In this document: in pieces, positions 21,402-34,558 of the stretch | How positions within the stretch are numbered: position 1 is the stretch's first letter | How the letters are laid out: the number at the start of each line of letters is the position of its first letter | From: Bemisia tabaci | Lineage: Eukaryota; Arthropoda; Insecta; Hemiptera; Aleyrodidae | NCBI RefSeq assembly: GCF_918797505.1 | Contig: NC_092795.1 | Location: 26,399,131-26,463,130 of the forward strand | Direction of reading: 5' to 3' | Length of the DNA: 64,000 bases | Position numbers and translations under genes: made by a program | Notes under the pieces: model-generated | Databases searched by the model: none | Seen by the model: the letters and a program-made list of their open reading frames with translations, nothing else | Told to the model about the DNA's origin: nothing

Positions 21402-21815
21402 CACTGAAAAAAAAATCTTTGTGTATTTACTAAGAAAAGGGTAAAATTACCACTAATTTAGGGTTCTATTTGATCCCAGTTTTTTCTTGGTAAAATTATC
21501 ATTTATGGAATTGGTAATTTTACCAAGAAATCTCGGTAAAATTTTTGAACTTTCTCGGTAATTTTACTGGACCTTGGTAAAAACGCCAACATTTTTATCG
21601 ACTGTGGTAGAATTACCGAGATAAAATGGCAAAGTTACCGTAAATTGATTACCAATGAAAGTGGTATTCTTACCTGAAAAAACGGTAAAAATACCGGTTT
21701 TTAGGTAAGCATACCAGTCTGTCTTGGTAAAATTAGCAATAATTGGTAAAAAAAAAGTGAGATGATAAAGGTACCAACGGACCTTGGTAAAAACGCCGAG
21801 AATTTATTTTCAGTG
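21402..21815. mobile_element. 414-bp MITE, family A (copy 2)
   Basis: Same ends and GGTAA/TTACC dyads as 12076-12490. Flanked by TT on both sides (21400-21401, 21816-21817) where copy 1 has TA, so this could be a mutated or atypical duplication. Confidence 0.9.
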
Positions 21816-24800
21816 TTCAAAGAACCAGAGCGAAACACACAATATGTTTTTTTTTTAAGTCAACCTGCTGAGCCCCAAGTCTTATACTGCTCCGCCTACA
21901 ATGTAAAAAGAAGGACCTGTTACGTGCGAAGTGACTTGGATGTAGATAATTGAGATATCTCACATGATTTGCTGTGAAAGCCGAACGTGTTAGCAATGAA
22001 TGGGCCCTAACTGGTGTTGGGATTTGGGAGCGAGGGTGAATATTTTAAAGCCACGTTCCGCCGGCGAGTTTCTTAAGCGCCTCACGATTGTCGCACGCCA
22101 GCGCAAGGCCACGCCTTTAGTTTTCATCTCGACCGTTTAGGCGTGAGAGGATTGCAAACTGCTCAACTTTTCAGCAACTTATGCATGTTCGAGTCTTACA
22201 TCAATCTTGATTATCAACTTAAAACATGAATCAGATATAAAAGCCGTAAAGACGGAATTTAAAAAGGAATATTAAGATGCGATGCAGTGAAAGATGTAAT
22301 TTTTAGTGATAGTAAAGAACGAACACTAAAATTATTAAGAGGAAAATTCCTCTGTTTTGACATTGGCTTAGGACTCAACCGAGTCTCATAATTGTGCGCT
22401 ATAATGCACTATGCAAAAATAACTGTAGGTGATTTGGATCCAAATTTACTGCATCCAACTATTTTCACGAACCAAACTTTAGAAAAAGTACACGCTTTTG
22501 ATGGTCATACCCCAAAGTACGCCACGCCACTAAATTTCGAGCAATAGGTGGAAACATCATAAAAAAATGTCTGAATTAGCCTTGTAAATGGCAAATATGA
22601 TTGAATACATAGGTTGCAACTTTCTATGACTTGTTCATTTTCAAATTTATCAGTTTAATTCATTGAGATAAACCGCACTCTACGACTCGATTTTGAATAC
22701 ATTTTTAAATAAAATTTGCTTTGCATTGACTGTTTTTGCAATGACGCATCACCGTGTCAAAAATTTGATTCATCTTCGCATTTGTGAGAGTTTTTAACTT
22801 GCCATTAGTTATCCGCACCATCCGACGGTCCGTCTAAATAAATCGAGGATCAAAATTTATAGACCAGTCATCTATGCAAATTAAAAGCAGTAAAAAACGC
22901 ACTCGAGGAAAATTTTTATATTCCAGCGTATCAACGAGCATCAGGCCAGTTTGTTTTCCCGCGAAGATTTACGGGACTGAGGGGTCAGAAGCCATGGAGG
23001 TTCCACAGGGGGAAAATCCGAGTGAAAAAAAAAAATGCGGGAAAGGGATTGGTTGTTATTTAGGTGATTGCAGACAAGCGGACAAAGTTGGAGCAAGCAG
23101 GATAAAAAGCACAATTTTTCACGGCTGGTTTAATGGGGGACGGCGCGGAGGGGCTGGCCGGTAATGTTCGGAAAAAAAGGGTGAAAGGGTGACCTTTGAC
23201 AAACCTAACCCCCCCTACCTCCCCCCCAATCTCCTGACTAGCCACCATTCCTCGTTTTCCCTCTCGTTTGAAGGCGTTGTCGGATGTTGAAAAAAAATGC
23301 ATATTTTCACAAGGTATGGTTAAAATATGAGGACAAGTCGCAAAATCTGACAGATTTGGCTATCAATCAGATTTTTCGAAGCGTTCGAATTACAAAGAGG
23401 TGCTGTTGAAAATGAACTGATTTGACTTCAAGTGATAGAATATGAATGAAAGCAATAAATTTAAACAACAAAAAAGTACGTCTGAAAATGAAATTATCAA
23501 TCGGAGGTTTTGAGTTAATATCGACCACTTTATTTTGGACAATCGCGCTTGATGTTGCATTAGCACATTTTCGGTTTTTTTGTGTAGTGTAAGGAGAAAA
23601 GTTTTAGACTCTTGCATCAGTTTACTCCTCGTGTTACTACCTTGTGTTTAGGTATATTCTTTTTTCTAAGTTTTTCTCGGAAAATCTAGGAAATTTTGTT
23701 TTCTTCCCCGTATCTTCCTCGGCACGGCATTTTTAAAGTAGAAGTGAAAAACCAATAGATTATATTCTGCAGAATTTTAGCCTGTTAAACGTGGAAAATT
23801 ATCAACTTTGAAACTGACGTTACATACATTTTGTACATGGTTGTTGAAACAAGAGCGGATAATCTAACCCGCCTGGTCGGAGAATGGCGCATACCACATA
23901 TCGCGCTCATCAATGTTTCTGCAGGTATCATGAGCCTTTGAAGGCAAAATGATTGTCCGGTACAAGAGACATGCACGCCTTCAAAATTTTCGTGAAAATA
24001 TCACACAATTTTTAAGGCGATTTTCCTTGTTTCGCATTTTTATTTACGGGCTCTCAATTTTAATTTAAATGCCTGACTCAAAAAACGAAGAGTCTCTTTT
24101 TGCGATCTCAAAATTTTAGACGTCAACTCTCAATGTTTTTGCAACAACGTAATTAAAAAAAAATACATGTTTTTCTTTACCTTGAGATTGAGAGGGAGTA
24201 TGCGTCGCCCATGAGCCTTTGTACGACGTATCTGCGAACAGAAAAAGTAAGAAGGGTAAGAAAAGACCCAATCAAAAAGTTGAATCATGGTATAAAAAAA
24301 TTGAATATGAAAAATTGGAGACAAATAAACAAAAAATAATAATAAGCTAAAATTAAGTAAAGCATTTTTTTCAAAAATATCCGGAACCCACCTACATAAT
24401 TCTAGTCTGCAGCCACTTAAAATTCAAAAGAGGAAACATAAGATAGTACGGCGCAAAGTCCTTGCTTAGTTATAAATTCTCCTGAAGATATGATAAAAAA
24501 TCAAATCTGACAATCGCCATTCGCAAAGTGCACAACTCTTATCACGAGAGCTAATTTCATTGAATTCATAAAACAGCTACGGTCGGATTTTTTATTTAAG
24601 TTTTTTTTTTTTGCTCCCAATGATTCTGCAAGTATATTCCATGATTAGACTGTCCCTAACTTTTTAGCAAGCTGACACAAAAAGTGAGGAGATAGAAATT
24701 AAATTTTTGAAAATGTTCAGCTTAAAGAACCCGATTATTAAAAGAGACAGGGGGGTATTGGGGGGGGGGGGGGGGGGCGAGGAAGTTGACAGCTGTGATG

Positions 24801-25364
24801 TCTGTTCCACCAAGTGTCACTGCACTCTGTAGCTCTCCTCAGATTCATTGAGACGCTTCTGCGATATTTTTCGAACGCCATGCTTACGATTTATGCTGTT
24901 TGAGAGGCGCAATCGATCGATCCCATACAAATGAAAAATATGTAGCTAAATTTGGACTACAATTTGACATCAAAATGAAAATGAACTTGAATTAATTCAC
25001 CTCTAACTTCTATGATTTTTTTTCTTATTTTTTGTTCAGGAAATTGATGGATGCTATGCGATAAAATTTTCCACGTCAATTTGATATATTATTGTCATTT
25101 TCATTTTATTACGTAATACGATAAAAATAACAATGGTTACGACCCGCATTTTCACTGAATTTGTTCATATTAAACCTGTGGATTTGTTGAAAGCGATAAA
25201 TGTATGATTTAATGCATCGTTGAAATGACTTACCTTTGTATGGATTTAGTTTTATCGCATGAATTCATTCTAATAAATGAATATTGTGACATCTCTACCT
25301 TTTTTACATACATTTGAATTTTGTAACCACGTACAAAAGATAGGACATTTTTGATCGAGCGGTA
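21816..25364. other. Long AT-rich stretch, no gene seen
   Basis: About 3.5 kb without a recognisable protein, RNA gene or bounded element. Local marks: 23655-23735 ends with CTTCCTCGGCACGGCA, a probable family G end fragment. 23160-23275 is a small C-rich patch. 24760-24777 is a run of 18 G. The short open frames lack any family signature. Confidence 0.5.
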
Positions 25365-25388
25365 TACAGGTAACTGTTGTTACCTGTA
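25365..25388. repeat. Perfect 10-bp palindrome with CAGGTA arms
   Basis: TACAGGTAAC (25365-25374), TGTT, GTTACCTGTA (25379-25388). The arms contain CAGGTA, an E-box-like word bound by Snail/ZEB-type factors. It may be a regulatory dyad or a small palindromic repeat. Confidence 0.7.
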
Positions 25389-28339
25389 CAAATACAAATA
25401 GTTAAAAATCTTATAATTAATGTACTAGAATGTTCTGATAAGAAGAGTATTATAAATCTAGTTCTTCTATGTTCAATATTAAATCCTGAAATTAATTCTG
25501 ATTCCCTCTCTGAAAAATCAAAAGGTGTTTGGTTTGTCTCTGCTAAAATTGTAATTATGCCTCATGGATTACCTCATTGAGAAATGAGTAGAAAAAATGT
25601 TATGAAAAAATAATTTTATCGATAATGCACTTAAAACAATCTGGGGAAGGTTTGCTCGCAGAGAAAAACACAAAGTATCTGATGGAACGTCTTTTCAATA
25701 ATTTCCTTAGCGGATTTCTATTTGGGACAACCGGAAACCTTTGTCAACAATTGGAAACAAACGTTAATTCTTCTTTTGTCCCTCCTTCGTAAGTTTTTTT
25801 GCCCATTTTTCAATCTAAAAGTATGGATCAAAATCTTCTACCAACAATCATATTTCGAGATAGAATTTATTTTCATGGTGGCTTTGGCTCCGTAAAAGAT
25901 TTAAAAAACCATGTTTTACACATGTTGTAATTAAAGAAGATATTTTATCGTGGGAATTATAACGTTTTGATTTAAAGTTTTCTCAGGCTTCTATACCCCC
26001 TTCTCTCAACGGAAAAAACAGAAAATTTCAGAAATTTTCCGAATTTTTTCTTGTTATGATGATAAGAACATTTAGAAAATAATCAGGAGAACGCAAGTCA
26101 CTCTCAAAACGTATAGCTTTGCTCGACTCTTTAAATTTGTGCTTATATACTTTTATCAATTTTTGATAAGCCTGCAATTCGAAGTGCATAATTAGAATAA
26201 ATTATTATTTATGGCTTATAAATTTACAACAATTTCAGTTCAGCAGCAGTAAATTAACTATTTTGGCGTATATGTTACAACGCTATTGGTCTGTTCTTTT
26301 TTGCTATGTGCGTTTGAAACGTCGATTAACTATGTTTTTTTGGACTAAAAAAAGAACGTACAAATGCGTATGACCTCAAAACCATTTACGGAATAAATCT
26401 ACGTATAATTAAATCAGACAACTTAAGAGTACGATATTACTTTTTTAATTTTTGGAATTATCGCTCAGACACATAATCACTTTTGACTCAATTACTGGCC
26501 GTGGCCAAGGCTAATCTAAAATTTAACTCAAAATTAAGCACTTCTACTTTCATTTTAAAATTTTTGAGCAGCTAATGTTTTAACTCTAAACTAGTTAGGA
26601 ATATTTTATATTTTGCACGAGTATCTCTACGTAATTTTCTTAGAGTAGCTTGCCTTTTATTCACCGTATGAGAGGCATTTTAGATTCATTATAAAACCCG
26701 AAACTCTATAACTTTGACTTTTTTTCTGCTCCATCAGAGAACTCATTTCTCTACGTTTAAAAGCAATTTCCAGTAATTTTATTAATTCCTCCTGATATCC
26801 TCGTGAATATAGATATAAATCTGTCGACCCCTTGAACAAATTCTGGGGATTGTTAATGCAATTTAAAAAAAATAATAATAATAAAAATTATGTGAATAAT
26901 TAGATAAATACATCGTAATATAAATACTGTATTTTGCCACTTCAGCGACCCGCAGTCATCCTCAGGAAGTTTCTTTCTCACGACCCAAAACCACTTTTTC
27001 GCCATTTTCGGCAGCCATTTTGAAACAGAGATAACTGAACCCTTCTGATCTAAACAAACATACCATCAGCAATTTAACAATAAAAGTGTCATTGCTCCTT
27101 CTATTTTTGGTTCTAAATTCCGGAAAACGTTGGCTTCAAAGCCCGACCATCACATATTTTTAGAGGAAGATTACTTGATTAGGGTAAATTCTTTAACCAT
27201 TATCCAGAGAAGAAACCTCATTTAATGAGACAAAATTATCACTGGGGTGGTTTTTCTCGACCTGGGTCGAAAAATTGGATTTTGAAATTTCGGCAGAAAC
27301 CTCCTTTTAGTGTCCTGGAGAATACTAAGAGTGGTTTACCTTTAAAATTTTAAATACATTTTTTCCTGAGCTACATTTTCGAACTGGAGACTGCAACCCG
27401 ACATAACTCAAGTTTAGTTTAACATTACTAAACGCTTTTTGTCCCGAAATGTTTGTTGAATTCATGCTCAAAGGGCAAAAGCTAGAGTTTGAGTTTTTTT
27501 TTTACACCGCGGTCTCTTTTCCTGGTGGCCACTTGCATAATACAATGTGTGTACCCTGTGTATGCTACCTGCTAATAATTTAGATTTTAAATGAGCTTTT
27601 TACCTGCAAATAACATAGAAAAGTTGGTAAAAGTGCCGGTGCGGCTCAGGTAATCCGCCGAAGTCTTGATGTCCAGCATGTTTACTTTATAAAACTATTT
27701 CCGCCCTTCACTAACACTAGGTTCAATGCGACACTCAAGGGTCAAACAAAAATGGCTTGCAGGTCAATCTGGCCACATTTTAGCGGATCGAATAGTACAC
27801 GCGCACAAAGCACAACTTTCCAACATCGTGACTTAGATCACATCAACTACTTTCGATAATTTTCATGCACTGAGGGATAAATCTAAATCTCCTTCATTAT
27901 TTTAAGCCATGAGTCCTTAGAAAAAAATCTGTTAAAAAACGTGAACAACTGCGCACCGAATTAAGGATCAAATCATGTGCTGAGCATTAGACTAAAACCA
28001 GGTGATAGTTCATACACCTCGAAAGGTAAACTGATGATTGATGCGTTTGAAATAAATCGGAAGTTCAAATGCGTGACCGGAAACGGGAATTTCAAACACC
28101 GGATGTAAAGGGATCCGAAAGGCAAATCTAACCCCGAATTTGAATCGGTTGACCGAAATAAACTCGAACCATCCCCGTGCTAAGTTACATCATCGTGCAC
28201 AAATCCGACAGCTTTTATCACGGTGACGGCAATTATCACAAAGATAACACTGGGTCAAGCTGACATATTACGTCATTGGCCAGGGATCTGAAAACGCAAG
28301 TATCACAGATATTGAGGCCGAACGTAGAGATGACCGGGG
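25389..28339. other. Long AT-rich stretch, no gene seen
   Basis: About 3 kb of unique-looking, AT-rich DNA. I find no conserved frame, splice-bounded exon or repeat end. This and 21816-25364 form the least repeat-laden part of the window. Confidence 0.5.
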
Positions 28340-28683
28340 AAATCAGGGTCCGAACCCGGGAGATAAGGCCGGGATGACCGGAGCGTTTTCACGGGGCGAA
28401 AAACTGGGGTAATTTAAATGAATTGTATTATTCGGCGTTTCCGGTGAGGGTCGACAGGGACCGATCGGAAAATCAGAGTGACTGAGTACCACGTATCGGT
28501 CGGAGAGCGACCCTCGCGAGGGGCTGGAATCAGGGGCGGGCCGCGCTGAGGGGTGGAGGGGCGCTCTGGCCAATAGGAGGCGACCTCCCCTCCCTTCGTC
28601 CCTTTCGAGGGGGCTTTCGGCAGGGCGATCGACTGGGAGCCGAAGTTTTCTGTTGGGGCTCCGAGGCGCTGAGCGAGGCTGTG
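28340..28683. other. GC-rich island
   Basis: Sharp change to GC-rich DNA with GGTGAGGGTCGACAGG, GATCGGAAAATC and GGGGCG words. Open frames on the minus strand are Pro/Arg/Ser-rich and show no domain. Candidate distal regulatory island. Confidence 0.4.
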
Positions 28684-28833
28684 GCATATGGACGTATTTA
28701 TGCTGGAAGAAACTATGTGAGAATGATTTAAATCAAAGGAATCGTGGGCATAGAATTCGCGTGCTTCATAGCTCCTTCGGATGTCATTTATTTGTGCATG
28801 GTTCTTTTTGGCATAAATATGTCCATATTTGGT
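28684..28833. mobile_element. Short MITE, family N (copy 3)
   Basis: ATATGGACGTATTTATGCTG (28686-28705) mirrors TTTTTGGCATAAATATGTCC with ATAT (about 28806-28829). About 150 bp, non-coding, with an AT word at both borders. Confidence 0.7.
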
Positions 28834-29444
28834 CATGAGCAGCTCTTTTCATTCTGTAAGAGACCTTGAGAAGAAAAATCTCCCAATTTTTCACATATTA
28901 ATTCGACCATTTTTATTTGTCAGTCGTTGGCTTTTCGCCTACACAGTAATAGGAGCTTCAATTTATGTAATCTTTGAATTTTAACTTTGACACCCGGCAC
29001 ACCGAAAAAAAAAAAACCGTAGGTAGTGTTAATGTGAGAACCAATGAAGTTCTGAAGTAAATCTTCAGTCGAGGAGACTATGCCGTTACTGTTACAAGGC
29101 GACATTTCTAATCATGTTAACCACATCCTCGAACCGAAATTCGGATACGACGGTCGGTCGGTTCACGCGACTAAAAGCTCCGTCTCTGTAATCATAGAGC
29201 AGCAACTTCAAAGGCTTTTACGAGTTTAAGTTACGAAAAGTGGCTTCTGACCACTGACTTCCATCAGTCTTAAAAATATCGCTTTTCCTCGATTTAAAGG
29301 CCGGACTTCTTCTAGAAGGCAATCATAGGTGACTTGCAAGTACGAAAACACTAGTCAAAAGCTGCGTTGGTCTTGCAGTGCTCCACTTTATGATACACTG
29401 ACGTTCAATGGTTTCAAAATAAACTAGAAATTATGGCTACCATA
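28834..29444. other. Intergenic DNA, no gene seen
   Basis: No protein similarity. 29002-29017 is A-rich (CCGAAAAAAAAAAAACC). Confidence 0.5.
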
Positions 29445-30060
29445 GGATTGCGCGAAAGGAGGAAATATTAGAAATATTTAAGAGTCCAGGATTGCGCGAA
29501 TGGTGAAATAAGGATTGCGCGAAACGAAAATTGTAGCATTTAAGTGCACCTATATTTCACACAGATCTGACAACTCTGCTAATCGGAAGATTTTAGAGGA
29601 AACCGAAATGCATATTTTTCTGATAAGACTCGGTCCGCTGGATGCCTTTAAGTGTGTACCAAACCTACCCATATTTAGAAATGAAGCCGCAAGTCTTTTT
29701 TCAAGCTTTTCTTTCCAGTTCTTTCGTCGACAAGCTACGTTCTTATAACAAGCGGCAATTAAAAGGGAAGGGGGAAAAGGAGGTTCTTAGACTGAACTTT
29801 TAGTATGGAAGCAAAATTTGGGAACTTTCTATCAACCCAAAATCCAAAATCGTCAATATCATCAATATCACCGGTCCCTCTCTCGCCATAAAAATTGTTA
29901 AGAAGGTAAGCAATGTTGTCCTAATAAAGTTAAATTTTCCCCTCCAAAAAATATGATGTCTTTTCGCGCAATCCTTGACCTTTATTTCTTTTTTCTTCGC
30001 GCAATCCTTTGATAATATTTCGCTCAATCCTGCCATTATCAAGGGATATTCGCGGAATCC
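29445..30060. repeat. Inverted clusters of GGATTGCGCGAA
   Basis: GGATTGCGCGAA occurs at 29445, 29489 and 29512. The complementary form TTCGCGCAATCC occurs at 29963 and 29996, with one-mismatch forms at 30019 and 30049. Three copies on one side face four on the other across about 440 bp. This looks like a foldback element with clustered short motifs, or a site array for a binding protein. No coding frame is credible. Confidence 0.7.
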
Positions 30061-30146
30061 TTGACCTGCCGAAATTACGACTTCAAATTCCAAAATCCGT
30101 AATGATTATTTCATGGATTCGCTCGGTATGAATTTGCCATAAGGGA

Positions 30147-31020
30147 CAGGGCCGGGTTTACCTACTTGCCGTCCATCGGCCGCCAGTATTTCCCCCTTCT
30201 CATTTGTTTTGAAACATCAATGAAAACCATCAAATGAGCGTGCCAGCGGGGGAGGGGTGCATAAGACACGTTTACTGATGTTGAACACATTTTTTCAGAA
30301 AGTCCTGTCAACACTACTAAAAGTTCACGGAACTTTACGCGAAACTTAAGTTTCGTAAACCTATCTCTGTGTGGACAAGGCATTCCATTCACAAGAAATG
30401 AACGAAAAACTTATGAAAGAACAAACATAAATGTGGATTAATGATTTTAACTTCCACCGCTCAGACCGCACTGTGTTTGACGCAATGCGTGAAGTATTCA
30501 CGCAGTCTTGTAGGCGCTATACGTTTCACGCTGATCGCGTTGTGTTTGCCGCAATGCGTAAGGTATTCATGCATTCTTGTAGGCGCTATTCGTTTCACGC
30601 TGTCCGCAATGACCGCACTGTGTTTGATGCAATGCGTGAAGTATTCGTGCAGTCTTGTAGGCCCTATTATGTGTTACATACCGATCGCTGCGCCGAGGGC
30701 TTCTCCTTTTCATCTCAAGTCCTCGTCATCATTTCCTCTAGGTAAGTCGCGCTGTTCCAGGCCAAATTGCGTGTTTGGTTTCTCTCTTAACTCGACTAAT
30801 TAAAGGTGCTGTCTCTTGTATCACTGAAAGACGACAAAAGTAGAAATTACTATACTCTCAGAAAATAAATATTTTGTCGCCTTTTCTCGTTTGTAATTTT
30901 CTTTTCTAAATCCGAATATTTTTTATACCTACATTAAAAAAAAATGCAAAATTTGCCGCCCTCTATAGATTTGCCGCCATGGGCCGCGGCCCATATGGCC
31001 ACCCCCTTAATCCGGCCCTG
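30147..31020. mobile_element. hAT-type MITE, family D (copy 2)
   Basis: CAGGGCCGGGTTTACC at the left and TTAATCCGGCCCTG at the right. Flanked by ATAAGGGA (30139-30146) and TTAAGGGA (31021-31028), seven of eight bases alike. Contains GCCGCCATGGGCCGCGGCCC near the right end and three X-module units. Longer than copies 1 and 3 because it has an extra X unit. Confidence 0.9.
30466..30675 (-). repeat. X module, three tandem units inside hAT MITE
   Basis: Each unit has GTGTTTG(A/C)CGCAATGCGT..GTATTC..GCA(G/T)TCTTGTAGGC. Here the unit includes the dyad GCGTGAAGTATTCACGC (30487-30503). Confidence 0.85.
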
Positions 31021-31084
31021 TTAAGGGATCAAAAAGCAACTAAGGGGTACGCCCCTCCACCACCTCGCGATCCAATTCCCTTAA

Positions 31085-31234
31085 TGCTTCGCTATGTATC
31101 CATTGATCTACCATTTAAACCTATGGAAAAGGATCGATAAACAGGGTGTTTGCAAGGAACACCTTAAAATGGATTATTTGCCATAGCTTCAAATGGGGAA
31201 ATATCGATAATCGAACATTTACGCCTCGCCACTG
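31085..31234 (+). mobile_element. hAT-like MITE, family W (copy 1)
   Basis: Contains CCATTTAAACCTATGGAAAA, GGATCGATAAACAG, CCATAGCTTCAAATGGGGAA and ATATCGATAATCGAACATT, and ends TACGCCTCGCCACTG. It aligns along its length with the reverse complement of 47503-47653. The left end is degraded, so its duplication cannot be read. Confidence 0.7.
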
Positions 31235-32313
31235 ACTGGTTACACTTATCATTTTTATATCTCATAACCAAGATTAGAGACCCATCAAACTCTAAAAATT
31301 TTAGTTGTGAGGGATGCTTGGTCGCATTTGACCACCCTGAGGTAGTGTAAATACAATGAGGTCATGTATCCGTCTACATTTGAACTGTCGAAAAGTGATA
31401 TATATCGAAAGACGTAACCACTAAATCAGTTCACTCGTGCCCATCCCTTTTCTTCCTTGGGGAGAGGCGTTCGGTGTGGGTATCGGAAAATAGAAATATT
31501 TCTTTCGCGAACCGTCCTGTTTGAACGAAGTATCGAGTAAGGGGACGTGACCCCCCCCCCCCTTCTCCTCCCTCTCTCCCCGGTTACATGTCCGAAAGTC
31601 GAAACGGATCGTATAAAGTGGAAAGGAAAGCAAGGCAGGGACCGTGCAAGGATCTCGGTGACAGGTCTCGTGTCTCCTGTCGTGCGTCGTTCTGGCTCGA
31701 GAGCGCTTTCGCTATCTAGCATATTGTTATTGTAATAGCCACGCGACCCAGCCAATCAACAGATTATCTACCCATCACGCACCACTTCATTGTCAACTTT
31801 TTTATCGCCCTCCCAACGCTGTTGCCGAATCGTCAAGTTTCATTGCTTTTCGCATAGTGCCCTACAGGTCGGTCTCGTTCGGGGATGCAAAATTGCATTT
31901 AATGGTTTTAGACTTATATCGTGAAGTTATAATACACCTGAAGGTATTGAAAACTTACAATTAGGTGTCAATTATTATTCCTGAAAAGAAAAATGATGGC
32001 AACAAAGTCCTGTCGAATTCGTGGAAATTCCTGACGAGTTGCTTTATCAGCGTTTTAAATTTACTTGAGATTTTATAAAACTCTACCGGCAAAAAAATTC
32101 TTAAAATTTTGAAATTTCATGAATTTGTATTAATAAAAATTTCATTGATGCAGGAGGTCGTAAAATTTCCAGAAATATTGGAAACTCATTTTAAAATTTT
32201 GGGTGGAGAATTATCAAGAGTTTCGCTTATCCCTCGGACCCAAGGAATTTTTTCACACGAATTTTAAAGCAAAACGATGCTCTCTCTGCCAGTACAATTC
32301 ATAAAGAAGCACG
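31235..32313. other. Intergenic DNA; mixed-composition patch 31420-31720
   Basis: A C-run at 31551-31562 followed by CTTCTCCTCCCTCTCTCC. No gene or element ends recognised in the rest, which is AT-rich. Confidence 0.45.
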
Positions 32314-32630
32314 CACTTCGAGAAAAAAAAAACTTTGTGCGTGGGACCCGAAGTTGAGGTCATATGGATCTCTGAAGTTTTCGGATCACGTATATCTAAA
32401 AACTTGAGGTCGAGCTGCCGAAGTTCGGGTCAGACACCTGAAGTACTTCGATATATACCGAAGGGTTCGGGTCACACATCTGAAATACTCCGATACATAC
32501 CGAAGTGCCTCGCTGTGTGACCCGAACTTCTGCAGCTGGACCTCAAGTTTTCGACTGCGTGATCAGAAAACTTCAGAGATCCATATGACCTCAACTTCGG
32601 GTCCCATGCACGAAGTTTTTTTCTCCGTGC
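32314..32630. mobile_element. Palindromic element, family B (full copy)
   Basis: From CACTTCGAGAAAAAAAAAAC to AAGTTTTTTTCTCCGTGC. Central part has tandem units built from TATATACCGAAGGGTTCGGG and GTCACACATCTGAAATACTC. Longer centre than the copy at 18798. Non-coding. Confidence 0.9.
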
Positions 32631-33587
32631 ATGTTTCTGACCTCAAGTATATTAAAGCTGATTCTAGTTCGTTCCGTAGAATTGTTAAAAATAGAGATAA
32701 ACATTTCCAAGGAAAGTCAAGCACCGTAAGAGAGAACGGGACCGTTGCCATCAGTTCCTATTCTAAAAGTGAGTGAGCACTGTGCCTCTCTCTCTCTGTG
32801 TTTTTCAGTCAAAGTTTCGGGAAAGTCGGGAAGGTTCGGGAAAGTCAGAAAAGTTCGGGAAAGCTCGGAAAAGTCAATTTCAGGTGCAAATTCCTGGGTA
32901 ATGCCCAAGGGGCCAGGAAGTTCCTACTCACAATCAGATCCTAAGTCAAAAAACCGGAAATATTGTGAGCAGTCCGGCAACTAGGGAACGGAGGGCGCCC
33001 CCGCGGCGTCCACGGTGGTCGTTCCCAGCCGCGGGGCGCAGCGTCACGCTCCGGCGCGGCGAGGGCGAGGGGTGCGCCCCCTCGCCCTCCGCCCACCCCT
33101 CGCCCATTGTTTCGCGTAACGTTATCTCTTCGGGTGTCAGCCGCGGAATGCCTCTTCATCCCGGGAGTCAATTCGTCTCCTCTCCGTCGAAAGAGAGTAA
33201 CTACATCGTGAGCTGAGCCCTATTGTCCATAAAGAGTCATGCTACCCAGGGTCCACATGGATGTAGGGATACGCGATTTTTTGAAACGGGCGATAGATTC
33301 ACTAATTCGCCGATCCGCCGATTCCTGACAATATTTATACATTTATACCAGTCACTAATTGTTTAGCTCTTTCTCGCCGGGCGGACCGACCTGTTTGCGG
33401 CTCCGGAGCCAATAACTAGCGCCTATTGTTCGCCCCTTCCCCTCCAACTAACGTATCGCACACAGAGAATATGCTTCCGTGGGAATTTGAAGTTCCCCCT
33501 CCCCCCTCTCCCTCGCCATCCGACGAGGCCTGGAGTCAAAACGCATTTTGAGATCATAAAAATTGAAGTCATTGGGTTCCAATGAGA
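32631..33587. other. Intergenic DNA; GC islands 32965-33210 and 33370-33540
   Basis: 32815-32880 has repeated GGGAAAGTCGGGAAGGTTCG-type units of about 11 bp. The islands are C/G-rich with no conserved frame. Nothing else is supported. Confidence 0.45.
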
Positions 33588-33815
33588 TACAGGGTTAATC
33601 AAAAGTCACGCACCACTGGCCATGAGGGTGGTGGCCATTAGACATTTTTGAGTTGCCCCCCCCCCCGCCTCCCTCCCCCGAGGGAATCAAAAACTGAAAA
33701 GTACCCAAAAAGTTTCTCCCTCAATATGAGGAAAAACTTCTTTAACCGCAAGTCGATATCATAATTAGAATTAAAGTTATGGCCAGTGCGCGTGACTTTT
33801 GAATGACTCTGTATG
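33588..33815. mobile_element. MITE with ACAGGGTTAATC ends
   Basis: ACAGGGTTAATCAAAAGTCA with CGCACCACTGGCCAT (33590-33624) is mirrored by ATGGCCAGTGCGCGTGACTT with TTGAATGACTCTGT (33779-33812). The interior includes a C-run (33656-33667). No transposase frame. Confidence 0.7.
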
Positions 33816-34340
33816 TATAATAATGGAGAATAAACGGAGGCGGAGGGGCTCACGATTTTACTAACGATTTGTCTGAAGAATTCGGAGGGCTTTTCAATAT
33901 ACTGCATAGCGTTAGGGTATGAGAAATGAAGGTATGCTTTCTCCATCTAAACCATCCAAAATCGACGAAACGCTCGGTCGCTTTGATTTATTTTTAACCT
34001 GGGCGGGTTTGTCTACGGGGAAAATAGAACCAATGAGAATTTCATATTGTAGAATTGGAATCCTGTTTCAAACTTTCCGCCGACACTGAAACAAAACGAA
34101 CGCAACTAAGTATACTCTGTTTTTTTAGTTGCTTGAATAGTGGAGGAGCATACCTTCGCTTCAGTTACCTTGCTGCAGCGCAACACTTTACCACAGCAAG
34201 GAACCGGTGCGGTGCGATCCAGTTCGCCTTCAATCAGGGAGGTATACCTCACGCGCACATAGGTGCTCGTTAAGTCGTATCACGCCAAATCGACCAGATC
34301 CCGTCCGTTTTACTTGTGTTGATTTGTTTGGAAACGGCGC
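33816..34340. other. Intergenic DNA, no gene seen
   Basis: No recognised frame or element. Confidence 0.45.
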
Positions 34341-34558
34341 ACGAGCCGTCAGACGTTGCCAAATTTCTTTTTATATAATTCAAAAATTCAAGGAAAAAAA
34401 CTCTCTCCTCTAATTCATCATAGAATTTCTTTTCGCAACTGATCTAAGTACCTGCAGAAAATTAGAAAACTATTGTTTGCCATCCTCAGAAATAAACTTT
34501 TTATCGAGAAAACTTGCAAATTCGAATTATCATACTGCGGTCTTCCTCGACACGGCAG
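34341..34558. mobile_element. Degenerate MITE, family G
   Basis: GTCAGACGTTGCCAAATTTC at the left and TTTTTATCGAGAAAACTTGC, then TACTGCGGTCTTCCTCGACA with CGGCAG at the right. The left terminal repeat is not preserved. Confidence 0.5.

Noticed and set aside
28343..28836. Two long minus-strand frames
   Set aside because: GC-island composition, Pro/Ser/Arg-rich, no recognisable domain, and overlapping frames are open at the same time.
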